DNA of 64,000 nucleotides from Elusimicrobiota bacterium (GTDB lineage Bacteria; Elusimicrobiota; Elusimicrobia; FEN-1173): assembly GCA_016788905.1 (NCBI GenBank), contig JAEURZ010000004.1, positions 36,622-100,621 of the forward strand, given 5' to 3'. This document shows, one piece after another, positions 47,914 through 56,983 of this stretch; the stretch's first letter is position 1; each line of letters opens with the position of its first letter. The notes under the pieces are model-generated. The model had not been told where the DNA came from. It did not search any database and saw nothing but the letters and a program-made list of their open reading frames with translations. The translations under genes and the position numbers were made by a program.

Positions 47914-49259
47914 GGGGCCACCTCGGAAGTTAAACTGGAGAGAACCGCTAAGCGCGATAAAATTTCAACCTCTGTTTTCGCGGATTTGACTTGGGCGTTC
48001 AGCAGGGCCAGGTTGGCGGCCTGAACATCCAAAAACGGTTTTTGGCCTGCCTGAAAGGAAGCGTAAGCCAGTTGGGCCAATTGTTGGTAATAAAGCAAGG
48101 ATTGATTGGCAAGAACGAACTCCTCTTTGAGCCCGGAAATCTCCTCCCTCAGCATCCGCCAGTCGCGCTGTAGATTTTCCTCGGTTTGACGACGACGTTC
48201 TTCGAGAGATCGGGCCATCGCTTCACGTTCACGGGTCTCCCTAAGAACACGTCCCCCTTCAAAGAGGGGCCAGTGCGCCATGGCGCCGATCGCGTTCTGA
48301 TGTATTCTTTCGTGAACAGGACCATTGGGGTAGTCAAAACTGGATTTTGCTGTAAGTTGAACAATGGGTCCATTGCCCGCTTTCACCGCTTGAGCCGAGG
48401 ACTGGGCGGCTTGGGTTTGATAGACAAGAGAACGAATTCCCGGGTGTTTCTCATTAAACGACCGGTCCATGGCGGTTTCAAATTGGTCACGCAGGGCCGA
48501 TGGCGCTGGGACGGTAAGGACCACCGTTGGGTCCGGGACACCTGCAGGTCTGTTCAGGGACAGGTCAGCTGATAAAGGTCGGCTTAAATCAATTTCTTGG
48601 TCCTCCCCCATGAGAGCCATAAGGTTCCGGACTCCCCCTGAGAGCGTTGTCTGGGCCTTTCGGAAATCCTGACGGCGAGCCATCACTTCCGCTTCCGCGA
48701 GCAAAAGGTCCTGTCGGCTGGCCGAACCCGCCTGGTGTCGGATGGTTATATCGGATCGTTGAGCTTGAGCCAAACGGAGCCCCTCTCCCACGAACCGTAA
48801 TCCTTCCACTTGGCCTTGAATTTGGAAGAAAGCCACGCGAACCGCCAACCGAAGTTGCACTTCTGTGGCGAGGACTTCCTGCGTTTGAGCAATCGCTTGA
48901 TGGTCCATAGCCGCTACAGTCCATTTCACTGCCTTCGAATCCCACGCCAGCCACGAGACGGCCGGTCCCAAGGAATAATTTTCGTTGTCCCCCATTTCAA
49001 TCAACGGGGAAACGGGGCTGGCTTTGAACGAAGGCACTTCGGATTGATGGCGGTAACTGGCTTCGATCCCTAATGAAGGCCAGAGACGGGACCTTTGGGC
49101 GGCCGATCTGAATTTTGAGGCATTGGCTGTTTCGCGATGGGCTTTAAGGAGAGGAGAGTGAGCCAGCGATTTTTGTTCGACTGTCGCGAGATCAAAATCT
49201 AGGGTTTGACCCCAGGCGAATCCACAAAAGAGAGGAAAAATGAGCAGGGGCCACTTCAT
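47904..49259 (-). CDS. TolC-family outer membrane channel of the TetR-controlled exporter
   Basis: 451 residues with a signal peptide (WPLLIFPLFCGFAWGQ) and two outer-membrane-efflux repeats with long coiled-coil (TANASKFRSAAQRSRLWPSLGIEASYRHQ). It starts in an ATGA overlap with tetR. It is distinct in sequence from the tolC-like gene at 30835-32112, so the window encodes two separate tripartite exporters. Confidence 0.9.
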   Translation of the reverse strand: MKWPLLIFPLFCGFAWGQTLDFDLATVEQKSLAHSPLLKAHRETANASKFRSAAQRSRLWPSLGIEASYRHQSEVPSFKASPVSPLIEMGDNENYSLGPAVSWLAWDSKAVKWTVAAMDHQAIAQTQEVLATEVQLRLAVRVAFFQIQGQVEGLRFVGEGLRLAQAQRSDITIRHQAGSASRQDLLLAEAEVMARRQDFRKAQTTLSGGVRNLMALMGEDQEIDLSRPLSADLSLNRPAGVPDPTVVLTVPAPSALRDQFETAMDRSFNEKHPGIRSLVYQTQAAQSSAQAVKAGNGPIVQLTAKSSFDYPNGPVHERIHQNAIGAMAHWPLFEGGRVLRETREREAMARSLEERRRQTEENLQRDWRMLREEISGLKEEFVLANQSLLYYQQLAQLAYASFQAGQKPFLDVQAANLALLNAQVKSAKTEVEILSRLAVLSSLTSEVAPCK

Positions 49260-49888
49260 GCGGAAGCCCCTAACCCGCGCAACACGGCTTGAACACGTTG
49301 ATCAATGGCTTCATCTGTGAGGAGGGCCTCTTCGACTTCTGAAAACGGGAACCCGTAGGGGTGGCGCACTTTCACGGATTTAAAGGATTCCAGGAGGATA
49401 TGGGGAAGGCCCACCCCCGCCATAATAAATGTCATCACAAAGGGAAGGGGAGCGGGATCCAATTGTCCCGCCTTTTGGGCGTCGGCGGCAAGCCCCATGA
49501 GAATTTTCATATGACGAAGGAAATGGGTCCCCATGAACTCCACCGTGTCCTGATCCCCGCTGAGGGCGTCTTGGATTAGGGTAAATCCTTCTCGGCGATG
49601 ATCCCGGGAAAATCGGCCCACATACCGGAGAGATTCCCGCAATTTATCCAGAGGGCTGACCCCCTTTGCCGATTGGGTAAACCGCTCAAAGAAATCTTCG
49701 TAAATGGATTCCAGTATGCGTCTCTTAAAGACCCGTTTCGTTCGGAAATGGTAGTGAAACATCCCTGGGTTCACCCGTGCCCGAGCTGCCGCCGCACGAA
49801 CGGTGAGGGCGCCAAACCCCTTGTCCGCGACCAAGGCACGAGCCGCGACAATAAGTTTTTGATCAATGTCCTTGGAAGGACGTGTCAT
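49256..49888 (-). CDS. TetR-family transcriptional regulator
   Basis: 210 residues. N-terminal helix-turn-helix (KLIVAARALVADKGFGALTVRAAAARARVNPGMFHYHFRTKRVF) and an all-helical ligand-binding domain. It is the first gene of the operon it probably controls, with a palindrome between the -10 and its own start codon, so negative autoregulation relieved by an exported compound is the simplest model. Confidence 0.92.
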   Translation of the reverse strand: MTRPSKDIDQKLIVAARALVADKGFGALTVRAAAARARVNPGMFHYHFRTKRVFKRRILESIYEDFFERFTQSAKGVSPLDKLRESLRYVGRFSRDHRREGFTLIQDALSGDQDTVEFMGTHFLRHMKILMGLAADAQKAGQLDPAPLPFVMTFIMAGVGLPHILLESFKSVKVRHPYGFPFSEVEEALLTDEAIDQRVQAVLRGLGASA

Positions 49889-49896
49889 CTTTTTAT

Positions 49897-49940
49897 ATTA
49901 GCCATATGATTAATTATACATTCGCCCAGTAATAAATCAA
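49897..49940 (-). promoter_or_regulatory. promoter and TetR-type operator of the efflux operon
   Basis: On the minus strand TTGATT (49940-49935), 16 bases, TATAAT (49918-49913). Immediately downstream an 18-base imperfect palindrome, ATTA-NN-CATATG-NN-TAAT (49914-49897), covers the expected start site. Its last base lies eight bases from the tetR ATG. Confidence 0.8.
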
Positions 49941-50214
49941 GGTTTTTTTGCCAACACATTTTCTTTCTGAAGAAAGGCGGGCCCGGATTCGATTTAGGCC
50001 TCCTGAACCAAGGGCCCCTTACGATGAGATCAACCCTGGGAAATTCAAACCTGAGATGGGTCCTTTTATTTGGATGATAAATTCCGTTTCACTCTCTTGG
50101 TATTTCCATTAAACTTACGAGGAGTCCGATCCTCAGATGACTCGGATCGGTTCTGATAAAGCGGTCCTTGTTTTTTAATTCCAATATTTTTGATTAGAGT
50201 GGCAGGAGTTGGCG
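49941..50214. other. intergenic region between tetR and the WG-repeat gene
   Basis: About 275 bases that hold no gene I can support. A short imperfect hairpin (GAGTCCGA/TCGGATC near 50120-50148) and an AT-rich stretch before 50200 may belong to the promoter of the WG-repeat gene. No clear -35/-10 pair was found. Confidence 0.5.
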
Positions 50215-51555
50215 ATGGCGTCATGTCCGGCGTGCGGAAAAGACAATAGTTGCAGTTCACAGGAATGCGTTTTTTGTGGAATTGTTTTTAAAAAATGGAC
50301 GAAACACGTAAAGCAAAAGAAAGCCATGGGTCTTTCCCCGGACGAAGTGGTCTCGTTTGAGGCCAAACCCGATCCAAAAAGACAACAGGCCGTTATCGCC
50401 ATTGGCCTAGGAATTCTGCTCCTCCTGGGTGGATTTTTATATCAAAAATTTTCCACGGTCACGTTAGGGGAAAATGAAACCGGCTTTCCGATCCTGGTGG
50501 ATGGAAAATGGGGGTTTATAAACGCGAAAGGAAAAAATGTTGTTTTGCCTCGTTTCGATGCCGCGGAGCGAATCTCCGGAGGAATGGCCGCGGTCATGGT
50601 TGATAACGAATGGGGATACATCAATTGACGGGGAGAGAACATTATTCCTCCACGTTACGGTCGGGCAGGGATGTTTCATGAAGGGGTGGCGTTGGCCCGG
50701 TTGATCTCCGGCTATTGGGAAATCATCAATACGAAGGGAGAAGTGATCGGAACGACCGCGTTGGATCCGATCGGAAGGAATGGGGGTACAGAAGTGGCCA
50801 CTTTTCATGACGGACGGGCTTTAGTTGAAAACCTTCAAGGTAAAAAAGTTTTTATCAACACCAGTGGGACCATTGTGGGCGGAATGTTTGATGAGGCGTT
50901 CCCTTTTTCGGAAGGGGTGGCGTTGGTGAAGAAACCGGGCCTTTCTGTTTGGTCTTTTATTGGTCCGGACGGATCCTTCTTTATGCCCTACTCCTTTTTG
51001 CGCGCGTCGTCTTTTTCGGAAGGGGTGGCGGCGGCGGAAAGAATTGAGGGACGAAACGATCCAGGGATGGGTTTTATTAATAAATCCGGGGAGTATGTGT
51101 TGCGACCCCACTATCGGGAGGCGCGACCTTTTTCCAATGGGTTGGCCTGGGTGGTCACTCCGGAGGGGACTTGCGCGGCTGTCGATCGAGTGGGATGAAT
51201 GGTTTTTCAGGTGGATTGCGCGGAAGAACGGGGTGATTTCTCCGATCGTCTGGCGTGGATTTTAATAGGAACCATAAACAAGTATGGTGTCCTCGATTTG
51301 GATGGCACTTTAATTTTGAGGCCCGCTTTTTCGACACCCCCATCCTTTGTGGGGGGATTGGCGTTCGTTTCCATTTTCGATAAGAAACATGGTTCCGCCG
51401 GGTATGTGGATAAATGGGGAAATTATGTTTGGAAAATTTCCTTTGATGATGTCAAAACCATCGTTAAAAAGGAAAAGGACGGGGATCGAAAGTTGAAAGC
51501 CTGTTTTATAGGACGGGAATTGCTGGTGGGGGCGAATAAAGTGTATTCGAAATAA
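50215..51555 (+). pseudogene. WG-repeat membrane protein interrupted by two in-frame TGA codons
   Basis: One continuous frame from ATG 50215 (AGGAG six bases upstream) to TAA 51555, broken only by TGA at 50626-50628 and at 51196-51198; no frameshift is needed. The N-terminus has a zinc-ribbon-like CPACGKDN...ECVFCG and a membrane helix (AVIAIGLGILLLLGGFLY). The rest is WG repeats (GKWGFINAKGKNVVLPRFD, NEWGYIN, GFINKSGEYVLRPHY, AGYVDKWGNYVWK). Repeat alignment places variable polar residues at both TGA sites, so CGA to TGA changes would explain both. Either a decayed gene or a case of UGA readthrough. Confidence 0.8.
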
Positions 51556-51582
51556 TTCAACAGTACAAACTGAATAAAAAAT

Positions 51583-53229
51583 TTACCCTCCGCGATTTCC
51601 TTTCGTATTGACAAGTCGGGATTGGATTCGTTTCTTTTCGTAATCCAGAAGACCGGCGTAGAGGGCGTCCGCCAATTTTTGGTGGAAGCGCGCGGACCGA
51701 AGAAGGCCTTCTTCTTTGGGATGAGTGATAAACGCCGATTCGACCAATATGGCGGGCATGGACGTTCCTCGGAGGACATAGAAGCCCGCTTGTTTCACTC
51801 CCCGATTGAGCATCGAAAGCCGTTGGGCCACTTGAAGTGTGATGTGTCCCGCAATGGCGGAAGAATCGTTCATGTGTTCGTTTCGCGCCAGAGACCAGAG
51901 TAACCCTTCCAATTCATGCCGGGCTTTTCCCGCAATTCCTTCCAGTTCCACCACCGCGTTTTCGCGACGAGCCACCGCGGCCGCATCGTCGTCAGACGCC
52001 TTCTCTGAAAGGAAGAATACTTCAAACCCATGAGCGTCTGATTTGAGTCCGGCGTTGCAATGGAGTGAAATAAAAAGGTCTGCTTTCGCTTTATTGGCGA
52101 TGGAAGATCTTTCCTGAAGAGTGAGAAATCGATCGTCGGTTCGCGTAAGAATTACTTTAAATCGACCCTCATTATTAAGAACTTTGGCGAGGGCGAGAGC
52201 GATTTGTAAGTTCGCCTCTTTCTCAAGCGTTCCGTGGGGCCCCACGGCGCCCGCGTCTTTGCCGCCATGACCTGCGTCGATCACGATGGTGCGCAAAGGG
52301 GAAAGGGCGAGATAGGGCGCATCGATGTCCGATCGAGGGCGAGCCCGGGCAGGAGGGGCCAACACGGTTTCGGTCGTGGAGGGCGGGGAGAGGGGTTGGG
52401 GTCGTGGAAGGTGTTTTTGTACCGGGATGGGGGTGGGTGAAAAGGGTCCGTTCTCTCGGGCCACTTCAATCACGAGGGTACGGGGTGATTCTTCTAAATA
52501 AATGCTGGGGTCAGCGGTCCCTGAGGCCACGGTGATAATAAGATCGGTGGTCCGTGAGCGAGGGGCGACCTCAACAGCTTGAATGGCCCCATCATTAATC
52601 GATATTTTTTCCCATTCTTTGGCTCGCCCCCCATACAACCGAATGGTAATCGCTTCCTGACGTTTGGCCAAGACATGGTAGTTCACGTGTGGCCCGATAT
52701 CCACAGAAACACGGGCACTGCTCGGGTAAGAATAAAACCGAGGCGAAGAGACTTCGGGGGAAGGATCCACCGTGAGATTCCTGCGGGCGGGGTCCCATTG
52801 GACCACGGAAGCCACAAGATTTTGAAATTCCGGTGTGATCAAGAGTGAGGCAGGAAGATAGACCTCATCCCCCCACGCGCGGACCGCGGGCGTCATTAAA
52901 ATGTTTTTTCCCGCCACCACAGCTGTGGAAAGATCCAGGCCAAATTCGGCCCTTTGTCCTTGGGAGTGATAGACCACGCGCCGAGAAACCCGTTTCCATT
53001 GAACGCGCCCTCCAAAGATCTTTTTGATCGTTCGAAGGGAAATCATGGGTTCTTCATCCACCTGGAGCACTTGAACCCCTTCCTTGATTTTTCCATCCAC
53101 AACGGTGTTGACCTTTTCTGCCGGCCAAGGAGCCCGCTTTCCTTGCGCCAAAAGGGGAAGACCCACACACCCCAGAAGAAGAGCCACTGAAATCATTTTG
53201 AACCCAGACTTAACGACGGGTGCGAACAT
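51583..53229 (-). CDS. N-acetylmuramoyl-L-alanine amidase (AmiC-like, Amidase_3)
   Basis: 548 residues from ATG 53229; ATG 53196 is an alternative, and the longer TTG frame to 53394 has no support. Signal sequence (MISVALLLGCVGLPLLAQG), a copper-amine-oxidase-N-like domain, an AMIN-like beta domain (FYSYPSSARVSVDIGPHVNYHVLA), a Pro-rich linker, then the catalytic domain with zinc ligands in VIDAGHGGKD, the Glu of LEKEANL, ISLHCNA and the catalytic Glu of ILVESAF. It cleaves the peptide stem from glycan strands in the periplasm, usually during cell separation. Confidence 0.93.
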   Translation of the reverse strand: MFAPVVKSGFKMISVALLLGCVGLPLLAQGKRAPWPAEKVNTVVDGKIKEGVQVLQVDEEPMISLRTIKKIFGGRVQWKRVSRRVVYHSQGQRAEFGLDLSTAVVAGKNILMTPAVRAWGDEVYLPASLLITPEFQNLVASVVQWDPARRNLTVDPSPEVSSPRFYSYPSSARVSVDIGPHVNYHVLAKRQEAITIRLYGGRAKEWEKISINDGAIQAVEVAPRSRTTDLIITVASGTADPSIYLEESPRTLVIEVARENGPFSPTPIPVQKHLPRPQPLSPPSTTETVLAPPARARPRSDIDAPYLALSPLRTIVIDAGHGGKDAGAVGPHGTLEKEANLQIALALAKVLNNEGRFKVILTRTDDRFLTLQERSSIANKAKADLFISLHCNAGLKSDAHGFEVFFLSEKASDDDAAAVARRENAVVELEGIAGKARHELEGLLWSLARNEHMNDSSAIAGHITLQVAQRLSMLNRGVKQAGFYVLRGTSMPAILVESAFITHPKEEGLLRSARFHQKLADALYAGLLDYEKKRIQSRLVNTKGNRGG

Positions 53230-53505
53230 CGAGAAGAAGGAGACCGTTAATTTTTCAACAAAAAGCGGAAAAGCGATGCCGGTGGAGAGGCCTTTATCTA
53301 ATCCCGGGTCTGACTGGGAATTCCCAGTGATCGGGGGGGGTAGCGGAGAACGATCTCTGTGGGTGGTGATTTGCGCGGGCTGCAATATCAACAAAGGGGT
53401 GTTCCTCCCGAAACCAGGTTCGTTAAAAAATTCACGGGAGCAGACAGTGGGCTCCCCCGTCAGGATTATAAAATTTCGAGGGCCACTTCGGGAGAATGAA
53501 TCCGC
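53230..53505. other. intergenic region between tadA and the amidase gene
   Basis: 276 bases. A 16-base perfect palindrome, ACTGGGAATTCCCAGT (53313-53328), is the only ordered element I see; it could be an operator. An SRP RNA, often found near tadA, was looked for and its conserved loop is absent. Confidence 0.45.
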
Positions 53506-54069
53506 TCAAGCTTTTTTTCTTTTCAACTTAAAAAAACGGACCAACCTTTGACGCGACAATCCGGAGAGAACTTGACCCGTCACCAAAATCTGGTGGTTAA
53601 GCTTTGGGTGACGCAGAAGGTCCATCAGGGACCCCCCGGCACCCGCCTTGGGATCCGATGCCGCATAGACCACCCGTTTTACGCGAGCCAAAACCAGCGC
53701 CCCCGCGCACATGGGACAGGGTTCGAGAGTCGTGTAAAGAGTCGCCTCCGTTAGGCGCTCCCGCTTGAGGTGTGTTCCGGCCGACCTGAGAGCCAAAATT
53801 TCCGCGTGAGCCGTTGGGTCGCACCGTTCGCGAATTCGGTTTCGCCCTTTAGCAATCACACGGCCCCGATGAACCACCACCGCTCCCACAGGAACTTCGT
53901 CCGCTGCGGCCGCCAAACGGGCTTCTTCCAAAGCCAGCCGCATATATTTTGTATCAAACCTAAATTTCCCATCCAGACTGCGGGATGAAACCAATACTCC
54001 GGGATTATTTCTATCTGTAATTCCATTAATATTAAAAGTCTTGCGTTTTTTTTGGCGAGTTGTTTTCAT
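53506..54069 (-). CDS. tadA: tRNA-specific adenosine deaminase
   Basis: 187 residues; the catalytic core begins at Met43 and the first 42 residues are an unusual extension (RQKKRKTFNINGITDRNN...). Zinc motifs TAHAEILAL and PCPMCAGAL with the proton-shuttle Glu are intact, and the C-terminal basic tail fits tRNA binding. It converts A34 to inosine in tRNA-Arg(ACG). The ATG is one base after the stop of the upstream gene, supporting the long start; ATG 53943 is the alternative. Confidence 0.92.
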   Translation of the reverse strand: MKTTRQKKRKTFNINGITDRNNPGVLVSSRSLDGKFRFDTKYMRLALEEARLAAAADEVPVGAVVVHRGRVIAKGRNRIRERCDPTAHAEILALRSAGTHLKRERLTEATLYTTLEPCPMCAGALVLARVKRVVYAASDPKAGAGGSLMDLLRHPKLNHQILVTGQVLSGLSRQRLVRFFKLKRKKA

Positions 54070-54070
54070 T

Positions 54071-54892
54071 TTATTTCAGGAGCATTTTGATCAGCGGATA
54101 AATAGTTGAACCAACAAAGATTAGAAAAAACATAAGAAGCCCCACCATGGCCCAACCCAGCCAGCGGGAATAGGTGTCTTTTCCTTTTTGGTCCTCCAGG
54201 GGAGGAAACGTTCGAAGGGGAGCTCCTCCTGCCGGATTTCGGACACTGGTCCAGAAATTGATATCACCGTCTGAAGGTGAAAGGGTGTTTGCGGGGCGAT
54301 ATTTCACCTTTTCCCCCACTTGGCGGAGTTGGTCCATGAGTGCGGGTGTGACGGGGTTTGTTTGCACATGCTTAAGAAGAGTTCGTATTTCTGGTGGAAG
54401 ACTGGGGTCATCGGAATGAAACACGTTGTTATCTATTCGAACAACAGAAACCTCATTTCCGGCCCCTCTCTCCGTTTTGAGTTCAGTACTGCGCTGGAGA
54501 GTGTGTCCTTCTTGGGCCGCCCACTGGGAGGCCACATTTTGATTGAACCCTTTTTGACGAACCTGTTCAAAAAGTCGCAAGAGGGGTGGCGGGAGATCCG
54601 CTTGATCGGAACGGTACGTTGTTCCATTCACCACAACAGTCAGTGGGGTTTCTTTTAAGGGAAGGGATTGTTCCATGAGCGGTTTAAAACAAGCCCAACA
54701 AAAAGTGCGATGGATCTCATTTGATTGGGAACAGTGTTCGCAGGATTTACCATTTTGGGTGGGCGGCAATAGAGTATGGACCGTTTCCCCAATTTCGAGA
54801 TGAGAAAACCGGCCCATTTTTTTAATGGCATTTTGTAATTCACGAGGGAGCTTTTGTTTGCTTTCAATATGATCAAAACGATTGTTAAACAT
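54071..54892 (-). CDS. zinc-ribbon protein with C-terminal membrane anchor
   Basis: 273 residues from ATG 54892, five bases after the AAA gene stop; upstream in-frame codons lie inside that gene. A two-CxxC zinc-ribbon-like motif (CEHCSQSNEIHRTFCWACF) near residue 50 is followed by charged helical regions with a repeated feature (VVVNGTTYRSDQADLPPPLLRLFEQV and VRIDNNVFHSDDPSLPPEIRTLLKHV). A single C-terminal helix follows (WLGWAMVGLLMFFLIFVGSTIYPL). The internal duplication suggests two copies of a small domain. Unknown family; encoded with the AAA ATPase. Confidence 0.72.
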   Translation of the reverse strand: MFNNRFDHIESKQKLPRELQNAIKKMGRFSHLEIGETVHTLLPPTQNGKSCEHCSQSNEIHRTFCWACFKPLMEQSLPLKETPLTVVVNGTTYRSDQADLPPPLLRLFEQVRQKGFNQNVASQWAAQEGHTLQRSTELKTERGAGNEVSVVRIDNNVFHSDDPSLPPEIRTLLKHVQTNPVTPALMDQLRQVGEKVKYRPANTLSPSDGDINFWTSVRNPAGGAPLRTFPPLEDQKGKDTYSRWLGWAMVGLLMFFLIFVGSTIYPLIKMLLK

Positions 54893-54899
54893 ATGTTTA

Positions 54900-56423
54900 T
54901 TAATACATGTTTGATGACGCAGGTCGAGCTCGAATTTTAGCCCACTGACGTATTTCATCGATGCCTTCCGCCATTGTTGTCGAAAGAGGGACCGTACACT
55001 CAATAGCTTCTTCAATGTCCTCTTGATTCAATTCTCTATTTTGAAAAAATGCGGTGTGCAAAGCTTCCACGATAACTTGCTCGAGCTCCGCGCCGGAAAA
55101 ACCCTTTGTCCGCTGGGCCAGTGTCGCAATATTAAAGGAGGAGGGAATCCTCTTCTTCCTTTTGATGTGGATGGAAAGAATATCCAAACGCTCTTTTTCT
55201 GTCGGGAGATCGATAAAGAAAATTTCGTCTAACCGGCCTTTGCGAAGAAGTTCTGGCGGAAGCTGGTGGATATTATTGGCGGTTGCCGCAACAAAAACGG
55301 GCTTACGTTTCTCCTGAAGCCAGGTAAGAAACGTTGAAAATATTCGGCTGGTCGTACCGGCGTCCACAGAACCAGAGGATTGGCTGCCGGACAATCCCTT
55401 TTCAATTTCATCAAGCCAAAGGACACAGGGAGCAACCGACTCCGCTGTCTTAATGGCTTTTCGCATGTTTTCTTCCGATTGCCCAATGTATTGGCCAAAG
55501 ATTGACCCCATGTCCAGGCGAAGCAAAGGAAGCTTCCAAAGACCACTAATGGCTTTACAAGTAAGGGACTTACCGCATCCCTGGACTCCCATCAGTAATA
55601 TCCCTTTAGGTTCTGGAAGTCCGAAGTTACGTGCTTTTTCAGAAAAACCATTTCCTCTTTTAACAAGCCACTGCTTGAGTGTGTCAATTCCACCTATTTC
55701 TGAAAAAGATTCCTTAGCTTCAAAATACTCCAATTGGCGGGATTTTCGAATGATCTGCTGTGTTTCTTTTAAAAGGGTCTCTTCAATTTCTTCAACCGTG
55801 AAGGATGAACCGCCGACAATGGACCTGGCAATGGCGTTTTCAGCCTCAGAAAGGGTCATTCCAAGGGCGGCTTGAATGATTTTTTCCCTGTCGTCGGCGT
55901 TAAAATCGAACGATACTTTTCCTTTTGCTTGGGAAAGGGCATCGTCCACAAGGTTCGCCATTTCTTCAAAATCCGGAAGTTCATAGTCAATGACAGAAAT
56001 GTCTTTTTCAATTTCAATTGGAATCGTAAGGACGGGGGAAAGAAGAATCACTGTCTTGTAACTGGATTTTAGTTCGTTCACAAGATCGCGAAGCCGGCGA
56101 ACGATTTTGGCGTCATTGAGGTTGGGGTGGAAATCTTTAAGAACAAAGATCGCCTTATCACCCGATTTAGCAATATGGTCGAGGGCCTGAAGGGGGTCCA
56201 AAGCGATTTCTGTCCCCGCGAGTGGATATTCGGATATCCCCCTTGTCACAGACCATAGATAGAGATTCTTCCCTTGTCTTTGTGCCATTTTGGCTAGGAG
56301 AGATTCAGCCCGAGACTCCTCCCAGCTTACAAGGTATATGAGTGGGTAACGAGATCGAATCAAAATATCCAGTTCCGATTCTTGTTTAGAAAGAGGCTGA
56401 TCGTTGGATAGACTTATTTCCAT
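54900..56423 (-). CDS. AAA ATPase, Ycf46-like
   Basis: 507 residues. The N-terminal half (about 1-220) is the diverged domain of Ycf46-type ATPases (LDILIRSRYPLIYLVSWEESRAESLL). The C-terminal AAA module has Walker A GVQGCGKS, Walker B VLWLDEIEKG and an arginine-finger segment LLRKGRLDE. Ycf46 is known from plastids and cyanobacteria, and homologues are scattered in bacteria; function is poorly understood. It probably works with the zinc-ribbon membrane protein encoded immediately after it. Confidence 0.88.
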   Translation of the reverse strand: MEISLSNDQPLSKQESELDILIRSRYPLIYLVSWEESRAESLLAKMAQRQGKNLYLWSVTRGISEYPLAGTEIALDPLQALDHIAKSGDKAIFVLKDFHPNLNDAKIVRRLRDLVNELKSSYKTVILLSPVLTIPIEIEKDISVIDYELPDFEEMANLVDDALSQAKGKVSFDFNADDREKIIQAALGMTLSEAENAIARSIVGGSSFTVEEIEETLLKETQQIIRKSRQLEYFEAKESFSEIGGIDTLKQWLVKRGNGFSEKARNFGLPEPKGILLMGVQGCGKSLTCKAISGLWKLPLLRLDMGSIFGQYIGQSEENMRKAIKTAESVAPCVLWLDEIEKGLSGSQSSGSVDAGTTSRIFSTFLTWLQEKRKPVFVAATANNIHQLPPELLRKGRLDEIFFIDLPTEKERLDILSIHIKRKKRIPSSFNIATLAQRTKGFSGAELEQVIVEALHTAFFQNRELNQEDIEEAIECTVPLSTTMAEGIDEIRQWAKIRARPASSNMY

Positions 56424-56569
56424 GGTCTAAGTTTCCTTTTAGGGTCTTCTTAACCCGGATTAATAATTGGGAACGAGGTCGGAAAAGTATCCATCATCGC
56501 TCCCCATGCAAATGTCTTGCAATAGATTAACCTGATCAATTCTATTCTTCGATTGTCCCAACATAAAAT

Positions 56570-56585
56570 TGTTCCACGTGAAACA
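56570..56585 (+). other. parS-like centromere site 1
   Basis: TGTTCCACGTGAAACA, one base from the common chromosomal parS palindrome TGTTTCACGTGAAACA. ParB binds such sites to drive chromosome segregation. It is the exact reverse complement of site 2, 398 bases away. Confidence 0.88.
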
Positions 56586-56692
56586 AAATAAGAAATATTT
56601 TTACCTGGATTTTAATTTAAACAAAGCACTTAACCCGAAATCCACAGTTGGATCGCGGGATTCGACGAAAAATCCGGACCTTTTTCTTTCCA

Positions 56693-56772
56693 AAAAAAGT
56701 TTGTCCGTAGCCCCCGCGACCGCGCTAGCGGAAGTACCGCGTGGGAGCGGCCTACGACCTGCACTTTTTTGT
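56693..56772. repeat. REP-like GC-rich imperfect palindrome
   Basis: On the minus strand GTCGTAGGCCGCTCCCACGC pairs in part with GCGGGGGCTACGGAC across an inner GCTAGC hairpin. The GTGGGAGCGGCC word recalls REP elements of other bacteria. On the plus strand TTTTTT follows, so it could also terminate transcription. Only one copy is visible in the window. Confidence 0.45.
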
Positions 56773-56967
56773 TCGTAAAAAAGCCCACTTTATTCATCTC
56801 GCATCAGCGGCTCTGCCGCCTCAGGTGCCAGGCTTTCTGAGCCTGGCCGGTCCTCGCGCCCAACTGAAGATTCCGGGTTAATAGGCGATAACATCATTTT
56901 TTTCTGAATAAACAATTGGCCCATGATAAATTGTTCTAATGCCTACCACAAAACCTGCTGTCAACTT

Positions 56968-56983
56968 TGTTTCACGTGGAACA
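56968..56983 (-). other. parS-like centromere site 2
   Basis: TGTTTCACGTGGAACA, identical to site 1 on the opposite strand. It lies 22 bases from the end of the TPR gene. The paired inverted arrangement fits ParB loading near the origin. Confidence 0.88.

Noticed and set aside
50215..51555. Genome-wide reassignment of TGA, or selenocysteine
   Set aside because: TGA ends many intact genes here, including ATGA couplings, and no selenocysteine-type hairpin or Cys-aligned position is seen at either site.
53300..53505. Possible SRP (4.5S) RNA next to tadA
   Set aside because: The conserved GGAAGCAGC-type loop of SRP RNA is absent on both strands.
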